From positions 124,001-188,000 of the forward strand of contig NZ_CP049264.1 of the NCBI RefSeq assembly GCF_003048875.2: DNA of 64,000 nucleotides, in the 5' to 3' direction. Positions 1 to 9,719 of the stretch are shown here, piece after piece; the first letter of the stretch is position 1; the number at the start of each line of letters is the position of its first letter. The translations under genes were made by a program, and so were the position numbers. This DNA comes from Campylobacter concisus. GTDB lineage: Bacteria; Campylobacterota; Campylobacteria; Campylobacterales; Campylobacteraceae. The notes beneath the pieces were generated by a model that saw nothing but the letters and a program-made list of their open reading frames with translations, had not been told where the DNA came from and ran no database searches.

Positions 1-54
1 CTAGCTTTACAATGCTTGTTAGTTGATAAATTTAAAGAGAAGGATCGTTCTTGA
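1..54 (+). CDS. 3' end of an upstream gene (partial)
   Basis: Reading from base 1, frame 1 is open for 17 codons and ends with TGA at 52-54. That stop overlaps the TTG start of the next gene as TTGA, the kind of translational coupling seen elsewhere in this window. The other two forward frames contain stops here. Too little is visible to name a product. The call rests only on the open frame and the overlap. Confidence 0.4.
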   Translation, partial: LALQCLLVDKFKEKDRS

Positions 55-3000
55 GATTAGATAATACGAAAATTATTAGAAGCATAGAGGAATTGCTTTT
101 CGAGTTTGGTGTTAATGGTGAGACATACAAAAATATAACATTTTATTGTCGTGACTTAAATCATTTTTACGAACCAAATGTGTTTAATGGAGAGGCATTA
201 TATAATAAAATAATTACAAGGTTATTTTCTCTAAAACAATACAGTAATAAATCTTTGTCTGTAAAAACATATAAATACTTGGATAAGCCTAGTTTGTTCA
301 ATAAAAATATTACGAAAAAAAATAACAAGATAACACTTCTTAATTCTAGTATATATGCAGAAATCCTTAGTGAAGAGCAAGATCCAGTAGAAGAATTTGT
401 TGATGGATTAATTTATCTTGCTAATAGAGTTAAAAGCGATGACAGTGAGGTTAAAAATTTCGAGGAGGCATCTAGTATACTAGTTAGTGAATATAATACA
501 ATAGAAAAAAGACTTTGGACTTTGATGGACAAACTAAAAGTTGCGTTAATAGATAGGGCAAATATTATATTAATTCGTGAAAATTTTAGCAAAAGAGATG
601 AAGTAATAAAAACGATAGAAGAGAGTTTTGATGAGATCAAAAAAAATCTTAAGAAAGCTTCAGAGGGTGGCGACACTTATATCAAAAAAGAGATATTTAA
701 ATTTTTTATGAGTTTTTTTGATATCACTGATTTTAAAAAATCGTTCGGCTTATTAAATATTGTGTCATCTACGCCAGACGCGTTGAAAACTACCGAAAAT
801 ATCTTTAGCTCTCTAAAAAAAAGAGGTTCTTATGCTTTTTCTAGTCCGGTTATGAGTTTGCTAGCTACTAAGTTTGGTTTTATACTAGGACTATTAAATA
901 CGGTATCGTTTAATAATATTTTAGTTTTTACAAATGACGATCAAAAGAGTGGAGCATTTATAGACTTTTCAGGATTTGATATAACAGCCACTAACACAAA
1001 AAGTAATTATGATGAGTATATTGGAATTTGCTCCAATTTTTCATTAGAAGGTGATGAAAAAAGTCTATTTGATGCAAAGATAAGTAAATATGAAAATATA
1101 GACAAAAAGAATAATATATCAATATGCAAAAACGATAAGGATAATACTGAAGAGAGCTTACTTAAAAGGATAGAAGAGTGCGTGATCGCAAATAGAGCAA
1201 ATTTTGTCTATATGCAATATCCATTTTTTAACTCTTTAAAATTTGCAAATCTCTTAAGAGACAAATCCTTAACCACAAAAGACAATACTCATAATACAAA
1301 TAATAGTAGCGGTATCTCTAAAAACTATCTTGTTGTTTCGAATGCTCCTTCAATACTAAACGCAAAGCTAAACGAACATCTTTTACAAAACGTATTAAAC
1401 TATAAGATAGTAGATAGTCTAAATAGGGCTGATGACAAGAAGGTGACCGATCCTAAGCAGCTAAATGGCACAAAAGACTATAGCCAGTACTCTATACAAA
1501 TAGATGCCCAAAAAGAGGAAGATCTGTACCTATTAAGCCTAAGCCCATTTACAAGGGTTGGCAAAGATAGAATTAAAAAATTTCAAAAAGATATAGATAC
1601 TTTTAATGATTTTATGCAAGATAAACAAAATCAAATAAATACGATTATGTACTTTGATACATTAAGTGAGAACGAAAAGCAGGTGGCATATAGATTTTTA
1701 AAAGCTAATTCTTATCTTGGACACATAAATAAGTATTTCAAAAATGCTAAAGACATGGAAGAGATAGTTAAGAATGAAAAGGATTTTTTAGTTGCAAGTA
1801 TAAAAGAATTTGAAACTTTCTTTTCAAGTATAAATTCTTCTTTAGAACACAGTGAATCACATGTTGTTGAAATACCTTCTTTGCAAAATTTAAATTCTAT
1901 GATGAAAAAAAATGATGCTGTAATTAAAGTACCAGATATAATAGTACTATCTGATTATTATTATCCAGCTACTAGAGTATTTCTTTTGGTTATGGGCTAC
2001 TATGTCATAAGACAAACATTTGATAATTCTATGATTAGTCAAGATATTACTGTATCTGCTTATGAATCTATAAAAATATCTGACGAGTCATTTATGGTTT
2101 GTTCTGAAGACTCTTATTACTTGAAAGAAGACGGAGTCAAAGTGCCGATTTGCTTTTTTAAAAAAACAAAAGAGGGCAAAATAGCAAAACTAAAAACAAA
2201 CAAGGAAGAAAATAAAGAGATACAAAATAATATAATTTGTATAGAAGAGATAGTGGAAACAATAGAAAAAAGCCATGTAAGAGATATTGATCATGTATTA
2301 GATGATCATTCATATGAGGAACTAAAAGAACTTCTTAAAAATTATACAGGTTTAGATGGTGAGAGTGTCGAGGATGAAAAATTTACGAAAAATATCAAGC
2401 AATTAGATGATGACGAGTATAAATATACGATAGATTTTGCAATGATATCCACACTAGACGATATTTTATATGACATATTTCCGTTTTATGGATTTTTTAT
2501 AGGTAAATCATATGAAACTATACTAAAAAGCATAACAAAGGCTTTCTTTTCGAGCAGCAAAGATAACCTTTTAAAAAATATTTTTATCGAACTAGTAGGA
2601 GAGCTTAAAACATTTAGTACATTAAATGAGTTGCCAGTTGCAAAAATAGTCAATAAGGATCATGGCAAAATAATAAAAGAAAAAAAGAAAAAAGGATTTA
2701 TTGAAATAACTAAGGAAAAAAGCAACAAGATTCTACTTATAAATATGGAACGCACTAATAAAACTAAACGGAGCTTAAAAAGTGCAAAAAAATGGATAGA
2801 TGAATTTGAAGTAGGTGAAGAAATAAAAAGACAGATAGCTATAAAGGCAGGTAAAGAATTTGTAAAAAATAGCTCGATAACATTTGTAAAAGATTTGGCA
2901 AAGGCTGGATTTGGTTTTTTTGTAGATAGTTTTTTTATCAACACCTACGAACAACAAAAAAGATCTTATGAACTAATACTTCATAAGTATTTCACAAATA

Positions 3001-3755
3001 AATTTAATGATACCTATGCTGTTAAGAATATATCTTATGAACCTTATTCAAATAAAACAAGTGAATATACCTACTACCCTATAGAGATATACTCATCTTT
3101 TATAAATATAGATCTAAAAAGAACTATCATAGGAGGAAGACTATCTAGTGGAGGACTAGACTATCATAACTTCTTCTACTATGATATAAACACCACTACA
3201 AACAAACTAGACTCTAATCTATCTAAAGATATAAGCCTAGATACTATGATATCTTATCTATGTCTGGATGAACTAAGAACAGATAATAAAACCGATGAAG
3301 AGTTCTTTAATAATCTAAACAAAAGAAACAAGAAGCTAGCATATTCACCAAAAGAGCTTATGCTACAAGGAGTTAAAACATTGCTTACAATAAGTCCATC
3401 AAATCCAATAGGTATAAAACAAAGAGAGGGAATTTATGAGATGTATAAAAAATCTGTAGCTGAAAACAAAAGCGCCAATGCAACTTTTGGTATTCCAATA
3501 GACAAATACAACGAAGCTATGGAGATACTAGAAGACTTTAAAAATGGAAATTTAAACACATTTGGATCAGAAGTAGATAATAAATCAAGAAGACTACTAA
3601 AAGCACTAGATGTTATAGGCAATAACAATGTAAAAGGTATGTATGTGGGGTGTAAGATAGAACACGGAAAAAGAACTAAAGAAACGATACCTCCAAGACT
3701 TGTCGGTCGTCTAGCTACTACCATAGTTATGGAAGATGGTCTATATATAGGATAA
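51..3755 (+). CDS. large unknown protein upstream of the T6SS operon
   Basis: A 1234-residue protein that I do not recognise. It begins at TTG (51) after an AAGGA-like ribosome site (GAGAAGGATC) and overlaps the preceding stop. It is Lys/Asn/Ile rich, has no signal peptide, and looks mainly cytosolic. Hydrophobic stretches occur around residues 270-300 (SSPVMSLLATKFGFILGLL), near 650 (VFLLVMGYYVI) and near 965. The last 250 residues are rich in Tyr and Ser and use many CTA/ATA/AGA codons, unlike the tss genes. It is followed after 3 bp by a membrane-anchored unknown protein and then by the tss operon, so a T6SS cargo or accessory role is possible but is inference from position only. No VgrG, PAAR or Rhs motif was seen. 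Confidence 0.75.
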   Translation: MRLDNTKIIRSIEELLFEFGVNGETYKNITFYCRDLNHFYEPNVFNGEALYNKIITRLFSLKQYSNKSLSVKTYKYLDKPSLFNKNITKKNNKITLLNSSIYAEILSEEQDPVEEFVDGLIYLANRVKSDDSEVKNFEEASSILVSEYNTIEKRLWTLMDKLKVALIDRANIILIRENFSKRDEVIKTIEESFDEIKKNLKKASEGGDTYIKKEIFKFFMSFFDITDFKKSFGLLNIVSSTPDALKTTENIFSSLKKRGSYAFSSPVMSLLATKFGFILGLLNTVSFNNILVFTNDDQKSGAFIDFSGFDITATNTKSNYDEYIGICSNFSLEGDEKSLFDAKISKYENIDKKNNISICKNDKDNTEESLLKRIEECVIANRANFVYMQYPFFNSLKFANLLRDKSLTTKDNTHNTNNSSGISKNYLVVSNAPSILNAKLNEHLLQNVLNYKIVDSLNRADDKKVTDPKQLNGTKDYSQYSIQIDAQKEEDLYLLSLSPFTRVGKDRIKKFQKDIDTFNDFMQDKQNQINTIMYFDTLSENEKQVAYRFLKANSYLGHINKYFKNAKDMEEIVKNEKDFLVASIKEFETFFSSINSSLEHSESHVVEIPSLQNLNSMMKKNDAVIKVPDIIVLSDYYYPATRVFLLVMGYYVIRQTFDNSMISQDITVSAYESIKISDESFMVCSEDSYYLKEDGVKVPICFFKKTKEGKIAKLKTNKEENKEIQNNIICIEEIVETIEKSHVRDIDHVLDDHSYEELKELLKNYTGLDGESVEDEKFTKNIKQLDDDEYKYTIDFAMISTLDDILYDIFPFYGFFIGKSYETILKSITKAFFSSSKDNLLKNIFIELVGELKTFSTLNELPVAKIVNKDHGKIIKEKKKKGFIEITKEKSNKILLINMERTNKTKRSLKSAKKWIDEFEVGEEIKRQIAIKAGKEFVKNSSITFVKDLAKAGFGFFVDSFFINTYEQQKRSYELILHKYFTNKFNDTYAVKNISYEPYSNKTSEYTYYPIEIYSSFINIDLKRTIIGGRLSSGGLDYHNFFYYDINTTTNKLDSNLSKDISLDTMISYLCLDELRTDNKTDEEFFNNLNKRNKKLAYSPKELMLQGVKTLLTISPSNPIGIKQREGIYEMYKKSVAENKSANATFGIPIDKYNEAMEILEDFKNGNLNTFGSEVDNKSRRLLKALDVIGNNNVKGMYVGCKIEHGKRTKETIPPRLVGRLATTIVMEDGLYIG

Positions 3756-3758
3756 GAT

Positions 3759-5114
3759 ATGAAGAAGATAATATTTATAACTTTAGCTATCTTAACAGTA
3801 GGGTCACTATTAATAATAAACAAAGGAAATTTAATGAGTAAAGAAAATTTAATGGATAATACATATACGGTTATAGCTCCAAATGGAGAAGAGGTTTGGT
3901 TTGATAAAAATACAAATTTAATTGTGTCTAAAACTAAAGATGACAATACAACAAAATATTTTGAGGAAAAATCTAAAATGCTCCTTCAAGCTCGCTCCAT
4001 CCTAGACTCATCTCCATATAAAAACTATAAACCACTATACTATAACCCTAAACCAAACTCTCTAGGTCAAACAGATTATTTAGCTTTTAAACCATGGCTA
4101 GACATTAGCTATAAACCAAGCTCAACTAAAATTTCACCTTGGACTAAATCAGAAAAAGCCTACTATGAAAGCTTAAAAGATAAGAGAGATAGATATATCT
4201 ATCTAGTAAAAAGAAGCAATCTAAAATGCACCATGATAGATATCCCAGAAGATGCAATAGGCAGAGTAGATAGTAATGGCAAACTAACAAAGCCAGAATA
4301 TGCTGAAATTTATGATGAAGTAGATAGAAATAAAAATACACTAAAATCAGAGCTATTTATAGGAGAGTGGAATTTATGTGCTGGTGTATTAGGTAATCCA
4401 TTAGCATTTGGCACTGGTGGTTCAGCAGGATTTAAAGCAAGAGATTTTCAAAAAGCATTTCTAGCAGCACAACTAGGAGTAGTAGAAGCATTAAACTATC
4501 TGGCAGACTCTTTTAAGTACTACACTTATGGCATGGGAGTAAATAAAAATTTAGATACCTACGAAAAAATTCTTAAACTATATAAAAATCCCCCACTAGA
4601 TGAATATGGCATGATACCTTATCTTGATGAGATGATAGGTAGCTATTTCGTGATGGATTTTAATAGAAATGGGATAGTGATTAACCCTACAGGTTCAATG
4701 CATAGAGTTTTAAGAGAGCTTGTAGAAGATAAAGGAAAACTACTAGATCCTAGAGACCTTGACGCAAACGAGACTACAAGGGAGGAATTTGTCTCTTATG
4801 TTAAAAAAGAATTGCCAGAATATGCGGAGATTTTTTCTGAAAAAGGCTATCCTGCTAATTACGAAGATAGAGATATAGACCTCTACATCGACTCCACCCT
4901 CCTAGAAGCCAAAATAATGTCCCTAACCCCACCAGAGGGATATCCAAATGCACCATACTACAACACACCAGAAGAGCTAACAAGACTATACGAGGCTGGT
5001 AAATTAGATAAAAAGCTAAACCCTCTAACACCAGTAATGTATAGAGATAGCTTCCCAGAAGATCTTAGGCAAAAGATATTAAGCTATGCCAAAGAGCATA
5101 ATATAAAGGATTGA
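3759..5114 (+). CDS. unknown protein with N-terminal membrane anchor or signal
   Basis: 451 residues. The N terminus has two Lys and then a hydrophobic segment (about residues 4-20), consistent with an uncleaved anchor or signal peptide, so most of the protein would be periplasmic. It starts 3 bp after the 1234-residue gene and is probably co-transcribed and functionally paired with it. The body has many Pro/Tyr-rich stretches. A Gly-rich segment near residue 210 (GNPLAFGTGGSAGFKARDF) precedes an alpha-helical part. I recognise no family. Possible roles are an immunity or accessory partner of the upstream protein, or an exported hydrolase; neither is shown by the sequence. Confidence 0.75.
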   Translation: MKKIIFITLAILTVGSLLIINKGNLMSKENLMDNTYTVIAPNGEEVWFDKNTNLIVSKTKDDNTTKYFEEKSKMLLQARSILDSSPYKNYKPLYYNPKPNSLGQTDYLAFKPWLDISYKPSSTKISPWTKSEKAYYESLKDKRDRYIYLVKRSNLKCTMIDIPEDAIGRVDSNGKLTKPEYAEIYDEVDRNKNTLKSELFIGEWNLCAGVLGNPLAFGTGGSAGFKARDFQKAFLAAQLGVVEALNYLADSFKYYTYGMGVNKNLDTYEKILKLYKNPPLDEYGMIPYLDEMIGSYFVMDFNRNGIVINPTGSMHRVLRELVEDKGKLLDPRDLDANETTREEFVSYVKKELPEYAEIFSEKGYPANYEDRDIDLYIDSTLLEAKIMSLTPPEGYPNAPYYNTPEELTRLYEAGKLDKKLNPLTPVMYRDSFPEDLRQKILSYAKEHNIKD

Positions 5115-5183
5115 TTAACGCTCATTAAAGTTTTATTTAAGAACATTGATTTTAAAATAAGTTTCTTCTAAAATAAATTTAGA

Positions 5184-5189
5184 TAGAAT
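5184..5189 (+). promoter_or_regulatory. possible -10 element for the tss operon
   Basis: TAGAAT lies in the 115-bp gap in front of tssJ, downstream of a T/A-rich stretch as is usual for Campylobacter sigma-70 promoters, which lack a clear -35. The tssJ ribosome site (GTAAAGGAAACC) follows. Predicted from pattern only. Confidence 0.35.
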
Positions 5190-5229
5190 TACATAAAAAT
5201 AATATTATTAACGTGAGGTAAAGGAAACC

Positions 5230-5697
5230 ATGAAGAAAACGTTTAAATTTCTTTGTTCTTTAATTTTTATGCTATTTATCGCAGGATGTGCAAAAGATCT
5301 TATCATAAGCAACACTCCAAATTCAAACTTAAACTACCACGGTGACAACGTACCAGTGACTATCATCGCTTACAAGCTGAAAGATGTGGCAAAATTTCAG
5401 CAAGCTAGCATAGTTGATCTAGCTGAGAAAAATGGTGACATACTTGGTCAAGACAAGATAGACTCGATAAAAACGCAAATTCAGCCAAACACAAACAGAT
5501 ACGCTTTTACAAATGTCGATCCAGACGAAGTGCCATACGTAGGCATTTTGGTGCTTTATGCTGATCAAAGCAAGACAAATATCAAAGCTTACAAATCAAC
5601 AAAAGAAGCAAAAGAGAAAAATATAGTTTTTGAGATAACTAAAAATGGCGTAAATACCATAGACGCTAGTAGCTCTAAGATACAAGCAAGCAAATAA
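5230..5697 (+). CDS. tssJ: TssJ, T6SS outer-membrane lipoprotein
   Basis: 155 residues. A signal peptide ends in a lipobox (LFIAGC, Cys20), so the mature protein is an outer-membrane-anchored periplasmic lipoprotein. TssJ tethers the TssLM inner-membrane complex to the outer membrane. The remaining 135 residues fit the small beta-sandwich of TssJ, including a segment near residues 95-108 (NVDPDEVPYVGILVLYAD) typical of the family. It is the first gene of the run J-K-L-A and sits 1 bp before tssK, with a good AAGGAAA ribosome site. The family call rests on lipobox, size and gene order together. Confidence 0.9.
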   Translation: MKKTFKFLCSLIFMLFIAGCAKDLIISNTPNSNLNYHGDNVPVTIIAYKLKDVAKFQQASIVDLAEKNGDILGQDKIDSIKTQIQPNTNRYAFTNVDPDEVPYVGILVLYADQSKTNIKAYKSTKEAKEKNIVFEITKNGVNTIDASSSKIQASK

Positions 5698-5698
5698 A

Positions 5699-7093
5699 AT
5701 GTCTGATAAACTAAAAGTTGTCTGGTACAACGGGATGAACGTTGATAAAGTTCATTTCGAGCAGCAAGAGAGGTATTTTGAGAGAAATTTAAACCTAAAA
5801 ACCGTCTCGTCTTTATCAAATTTATATGGAGTTTTGGAGCTTGAGATCTCAAGTGAGCTTTTGCTTCAAGGCAAGATAGGGCTAAATAAAATTTCTTGCA
5901 TCTCACAAGATGGTACGATATTTAACGCTCCAGGTCAAGACGACCTACCAGAGCCACTTGAGATAAGCCCTAGCGAGCTAAATTCTGCTGTCATAGTGCT
6001 AAAGCTACCAGTTAGCTCGGGGCTTGTTGATGTTAGCTTGCAAAACAACCTGCCAAATCTAAAATTTACAGCTAAACAAGCGCTCATTAGCTCAAGAGTG
6101 CATGATGAAGCTAGCAACGATATCTTGAACGAGCTAGATGACAAAGACGACTTTGAGCTTTCGTCTGCTTTTACGCAGGATAAAGAAAATTTGATCCTAG
6201 CAAGCCAAAGATCGGCTCTAGGAGTGCTTGGCTCAAAGACGCCTTATGAGCTTAGCGTGCCTATTTGCAGGATAAAAAACATCGACCTAAACAAGCAAAT
6301 AACGCTTGATGAGAAATTTATCCCAACCTGCATCGATATCAGTAAAAATTCTTTCATCACTAGCTTTATAGATGAGTTTAGCTTTGCTACAAAGCAGCAT
6401 CAAGAGAGCTATACTGGGCTTTTAGGCGGTATAGATCAGGCGAAAAATAGGCTTGATATTTCAACATATTTGACGCTAAATATGCTGAAAAAATGGCACT
6501 TGATATTCTCATATCTTTTCAAAAGAGACAAAATTCATCCAGAGTATCTATATGAAAAGCTGGTTGATTTTCAAGCTGATCTGCTAGCCCTAAGTCACGA
6601 TGATAGTTTTAGCGAATTTATAGCTTATGATCACAACAACTTAAGTCAAACTTTCGTACCGTTAATAAACAATCTTAGGCTTTTGTTCTCGCATATCTTG
6701 TCTCCAAAATACGTCATGGCACAGATCGTCAAAAACAATCACGGCTTTTTTGACTGCGTCTTTGATAACCCAAGCATAATAGAAAACTCAGAAATTTACT
6801 TTGCTATCCATAGCGATACAAAAAATGAGTACCTGCTTAAAAATTTCAAAGAACAGTGCAAAATCCACACCCAATCAAACATCAAAAGTATCGTCTCATC
6901 ACAGCTTCGTGGCATAAACGTAGAGCAAATTTCAGCTATACCTAGTACATTGCCAAAGCTAAATGACTATATCTACTACAAGATCGATAAAAAAGATGAA
7001 ATTTTCAAAAGCTTCGCAAATCAAAGCGTTATTAGCGTCTATATAACAGCAAATTTATCAAACGCTGACATTAAAATGTGGGCTTTATTATAA
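5699..7093 (+). CDS. tssK: TssK, T6SS baseplate protein
   Basis: 464 residues, close to the usual TssK length. The N terminus reads KVVWYNGMNVDKVHFEQQER, the conserved opening in which the shoulder domain resembles phage receptor-binding proteins. TssK trimers link the TssEFG baseplate wedges to the TssJLM membrane complex in the cytoplasm. It is immediately downstream of tssJ and 9 bp upstream of tssL, consistent with one operon. Full length, no frame disruption. Confidence 0.95.
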   Translation: MSDKLKVVWYNGMNVDKVHFEQQERYFERNLNLKTVSSLSNLYGVLELEISSELLLQGKIGLNKISCISQDGTIFNAPGQDDLPEPLEISPSELNSAVIVLKLPVSSGLVDVSLQNNLPNLKFTAKQALISSRVHDEASNDILNELDDKDDFELSSAFTQDKENLILASQRSALGVLGSKTPYELSVPICRIKNIDLNKQITLDEKFIPTCIDISKNSFITSFIDEFSFATKQHQESYTGLLGGIDQAKNRLDISTYLTLNMLKKWHLIFSYLFKRDKIHPEYLYEKLVDFQADLLALSHDDSFSEFIAYDHNNLSQTFVPLINNLRLLFSHILSPKYVMAQIVKNNHGFFDCVFDNPSIIENSEIYFAIHSDTKNEYLLKNFKEQCKIHTQSNIKSIVSSQLRGINVEQISAIPSTLPKLNDYIYYKIDKKDEIFKSFANQSVISVYITANLSNADIKMWALL

Positions 7094-7102
7094 GGACAAA
7101 AA

Positions 7103-7867
7103 ATGAGTGAAAATCAAAATGACATTTCAGTTTTAAGCCAGACAAAGCTTCTAGGACTTGGCGCAAATCCTGCCCTAGATCATGTGCTACCACTGCTTCT
7201 TTTGGCAAACAGAGTATCAAAACTTCAAAATTTTTCACAAAGTGAGATGCAAAATTTACGTGAAAAGCTGATAAATGATATATTAAGCACCACTTCAAAG
7301 ATCTCAAATTTGGGCATTTATGAAGAGGACGATATCATTAGGCTTAGATATTGCCTTTGCGTTTTTATCGATGAGAGTTTGCTTAAAAATGAAATTTTTA
7401 TGAATAGTTTTTGGGCGAACAACACCTTAACTACAAGATTTTTCAACGAAAATTTAGGTGGCAACAAATTCTTTGGCATCATGGATAAATGGTTTGAAAA
7501 TGTTGGCAAAAACAAGGACTTTTTAGAGTTTATCTACGCTTGTTTGGTGCTTGGATACAAGGGCAAATATGAGGCGCAGGAAGATTGCAACGAGAAAATT
7601 TCATACCTTTGTGAAAATATAGCCTCAGCCGTTTCACCACTTATCAAGGCCGATGAAAATGTATTTGAAAAGAGCTATTTAAAAACTAAAAAGAGAAGCT
7701 TTTTTGAGATATTTTCACTAAGGCATTTGAAATTTTACTTTATCCTTATAGCGCTTGCAGCTATTGCGGCTGCATTTTTATATAGCACCTACTCGATGGA
7801 TCAAAACAACGTTAAAAACGACAGCGTTTTAAACAATAAAATAGAAAATTTTATGGACAAAAAGTAA
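7103..7867 (+). CDS. tssL: TssL (DotU/IcmH family), T6SS inner-membrane protein
   Basis: 254 residues. It has a cytoplasmic helical domain followed by one C-terminal membrane helix at about 211-230 (FYFILIALAAIAAAFLYSTY) and a short periplasmic tail, the tail-anchored layout of TssL. The motif around residues 90-100 (LCVFIDESLL) and the WW/F pattern that follows match the DotU family. There is no OmpA/peptidoglycan-binding extension, so cell-wall anchoring would need another protein. It abuts tssA with no gap. Confidence 0.93.
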   Translation: MSENQNDISVLSQTKLLGLGANPALDHVLPLLLLANRVSKLQNFSQSEMQNLREKLINDILSTTSKISNLGIYEEDDIIRLRYCLCVFIDESLLKNEIFMNSFWANNTLTTRFFNENLGGNKFFGIMDKWFENVGKNKDFLEFIYACLVLGYKGKYEAQEDCNEKISYLCENIASAVSPLIKADENVFEKSYLKTKKRSFFEIFSLRHLKFYFILIALAAIAAAFLYSTYSMDQNNVKNDSVLNNKIENFMDKK

Positions 7868-9151
7868 GTGCAAGATAAGTTTTTCAACAAATTTAGCGAA
7901 AACTTTTCAGAAAACGAACTCTACATCAGCCTTATAGACGAGATGTCAAAGTATAAGACTTTGACTCACGATACGATAAAATGGGACTTTGTTTATAGCT
8001 CGTCTTTAAAGGCATTAAGCGAATTTAGCCTCGATGTAAAGCTTTTAAATTTCTTAGCGATCTCTGCTGTAAATTTAAACCAAAAAGATAGTTTTAAAAC
8101 CCTAATCGAGGCCTTTTCATTTTTTCTCACTACTCTAAAACAAGAGCCAAATTTATTAGCCAAAAATGAAAAGCAAGTGCCTGCTAAAAAAAAGATATTT
8201 GCCCAAACGATAGAGCTTTTTACGCAAGCCCATAGGGACGGTATAAATTTAGACGAAGCGGACGCAAGAGCTTTTAATGAGCTTGTACCTGAGCTCTCAC
8301 GCGAGCTTAGCACGCACTTTGACACGCTTTATATAGAAGAAAAAAGCGAGCAAGCTCAAAGAGTAGAGGAGCCAAAGCAGCAGCCGCAAAAGACCGAGCC
8401 AAGCTACACGCAAAGTGTCTCTTTTGGCAGTAGTGACATTAGTACATTTAGTGATAGAGAGTTTAGGGAGTATTTTGTAAATTTATCCATCTCGCTTTTA
8501 AAAAATGATATAAAAAATTTGACCGCTTACTCGCTTGTCTTTGAGGCGATGTGGGGCAGGATCAAGGCTTTGCCAATTAGCAGCGAGCAAGTGACGCAGA
8601 TACGCTATCCTGATGAAAATTTGATCTTACTTTTTAAAAATATGAAAGAAGCAAACCTTGGTAATTTAGAGAAATTTATAAGAAATTTATCTCTTAATCC
8701 ATTTTGGATAGATGGCGTTAGGATATTTTGTGAATTTTTAAGATCATCTGGACTAAGCGAGCAAAGCGAGCTAGTTTCTAGTATGACTTTAAATTTTATA
8801 GAAAAATTCCCAGATATGAAAAAGCTTAAATTTCAAAGTGAAGAGGCATTTTTTAGCGAAGAGAGTGCTAAATTTTTTAGTAAAAAAGAGAGCGCAAATT
8901 TTATTTCTAGTGACGAAATGAAAAAAGATATGAGCTTTGAAGAGCTGATAAAAGCCCTTGATAGAAGCAAATATGCAACAAATTCGCAAAGTGAGCTTAG
9001 CTTTTTGTTAGAGCTTTCCAAAATTTTTACAAGCCAAGGCATGGACAACAACGCGAAAGTTGTATATTCGCAAATAGTTAAATTTATAGAAAACACCGAG
9101 CTTAAGGATTATTTGTCAGATATTTATATAAAGGCAAAAACATTTTTGTGA
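7868..9151 (+). CDS. tssA: TssA, T6SS baseplate/sheath-assembly protein
   Basis: 427 residues, starting at GTG directly after the tssL stop. The N-terminal region (about residues 25-150) looks like the ImpA/TssA N-terminal domain, and a Gln/Pro/Glu-rich linker near residues 155-185 separates it from a helical C-terminal half. TssA primes and coordinates polymerisation of tube and sheath. Synteny with tssJ-K-L supports the call. Which of the TssA subtypes it belongs to cannot be decided by eye. Confidence 0.85.
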   Translation: MQDKFFNKFSENFSENELYISLIDEMSKYKTLTHDTIKWDFVYSSSLKALSEFSLDVKLLNFLAISAVNLNQKDSFKTLIEAFSFFLTTLKQEPNLLAKNEKQVPAKKKIFAQTIELFTQAHRDGINLDEADARAFNELVPELSRELSTHFDTLYIEEKSEQAQRVEEPKQQPQKTEPSYTQSVSFGSSDISTFSDREFREYFVNLSISLLKNDIKNLTAYSLVFEAMWGRIKALPISSEQVTQIRYPDENLILLFKNMKEANLGNLEKFIRNLSLNPFWIDGVRIFCEFLRSSGLSEQSELVSSMTLNFIEKFPDMKKLKFQSEEAFFSEESAKFFSKKESANFISSDEMKKDMSFEELIKALDRSKYATNSQSELSFLLELSKIFTSQGMDNNAKVVYSQIVKFIENTELKDYLSDIYIKAKTFL

Positions 9152-9191
9152 TAAAATATGTTTTTTTAAAACTTCTTTAATTTTATTTAAT

Positions 9192-9197
9192 TATAAT
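9192..9197 (+). promoter_or_regulatory. predicted -10 element before tssB
   Basis: A TATAAT box in the 80-bp gap between tssA and tssB, inside a run of T and A typical of Campylobacter promoters. An AAAAAAAGGA ribosome site follows, 8 bp before the tssB start. It suggests that the abundant sheath proteins have their own promoter. Confidence 0.5.
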
Positions 9198-9231
9198 TCT
9201 TAAATCATTTACTCAAAAAAAGGATGTTATT

Positions 9232-9717
9232 ATGGCAGAGAATTCAATCCCACCAAAAGAACGTATAAACATTGTTTATAGAACCAAAACAAACAACCAA
9301 GAAGCAGATGTCGAGCTTCCATTAAAGCTGATGGTAGTTTCAAATTTAACTGGTGAAAACCAAACTCCACTTGAAGATCGCGAAGTTGTCTCTATAAATA
9401 AGATAAATTTCGATCAAGTTATGAAAAGTTTAGACATTCATACTGAATTTTCAGTGAAAAATAGACTAAATTCTGGTAGCGAAGATCTAAATATCGATCT
9501 AAATTTTGAAAGCATTCAAGACTTCAATCCAGACAATATCATCAACCAAGTCCCTGAGCTAAAAAAGCTATTGCAGCTTAGAAAGGCTTTAGTTGCGTTA
9601 AAAGGACCTATGGGCAATATGCCTGATTTTAGAAAAGCGGTTTTAGAGGCTATTAAGGATGAAGATAGTAGAAAACAGCTTCTTTTAGAGCTTAAAGACG
9701 AAAAAGATAAGGAATAA
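9232..9717 (+). CDS. tssB: TssB (VipA), T6SS contractile sheath small subunit
   Basis: 161 residues, the normal TssB length. The N terminus contains the conserved ERINIVYRT segment and the ELPLKLMVV-type strand, followed by the LEDR motif near residue 50. TssB interlocks with TssC to form the contractile cytoplasmic sheath around the Hcp tube. It starts an operon segment with its own likely promoter and lies 2 bp before tssC. Confidence 0.96.
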   Translation: MAENSIPPKERINIVYRTKTNNQEADVELPLKLMVVSNLTGENQTPLEDREVVSINKINFDQVMKSLDIHTEFSVKNRLNSGSEDLNIDLNFESIQDFNPDNIINQVPELKKLLQLRKALVALKGPMGNMPDFRKAVLEAIKDEDSRKQLLLELKDEKDKE

Positions 9718-9719
9718 AA

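Noticed and set aside
3434-3946. 170-codon open frame on the minus strand
   Set aside because: It spans the junction of two well-formed plus-strand genes and its hydrophobic Ser/Leu-rich product is typical of antisense shadows.
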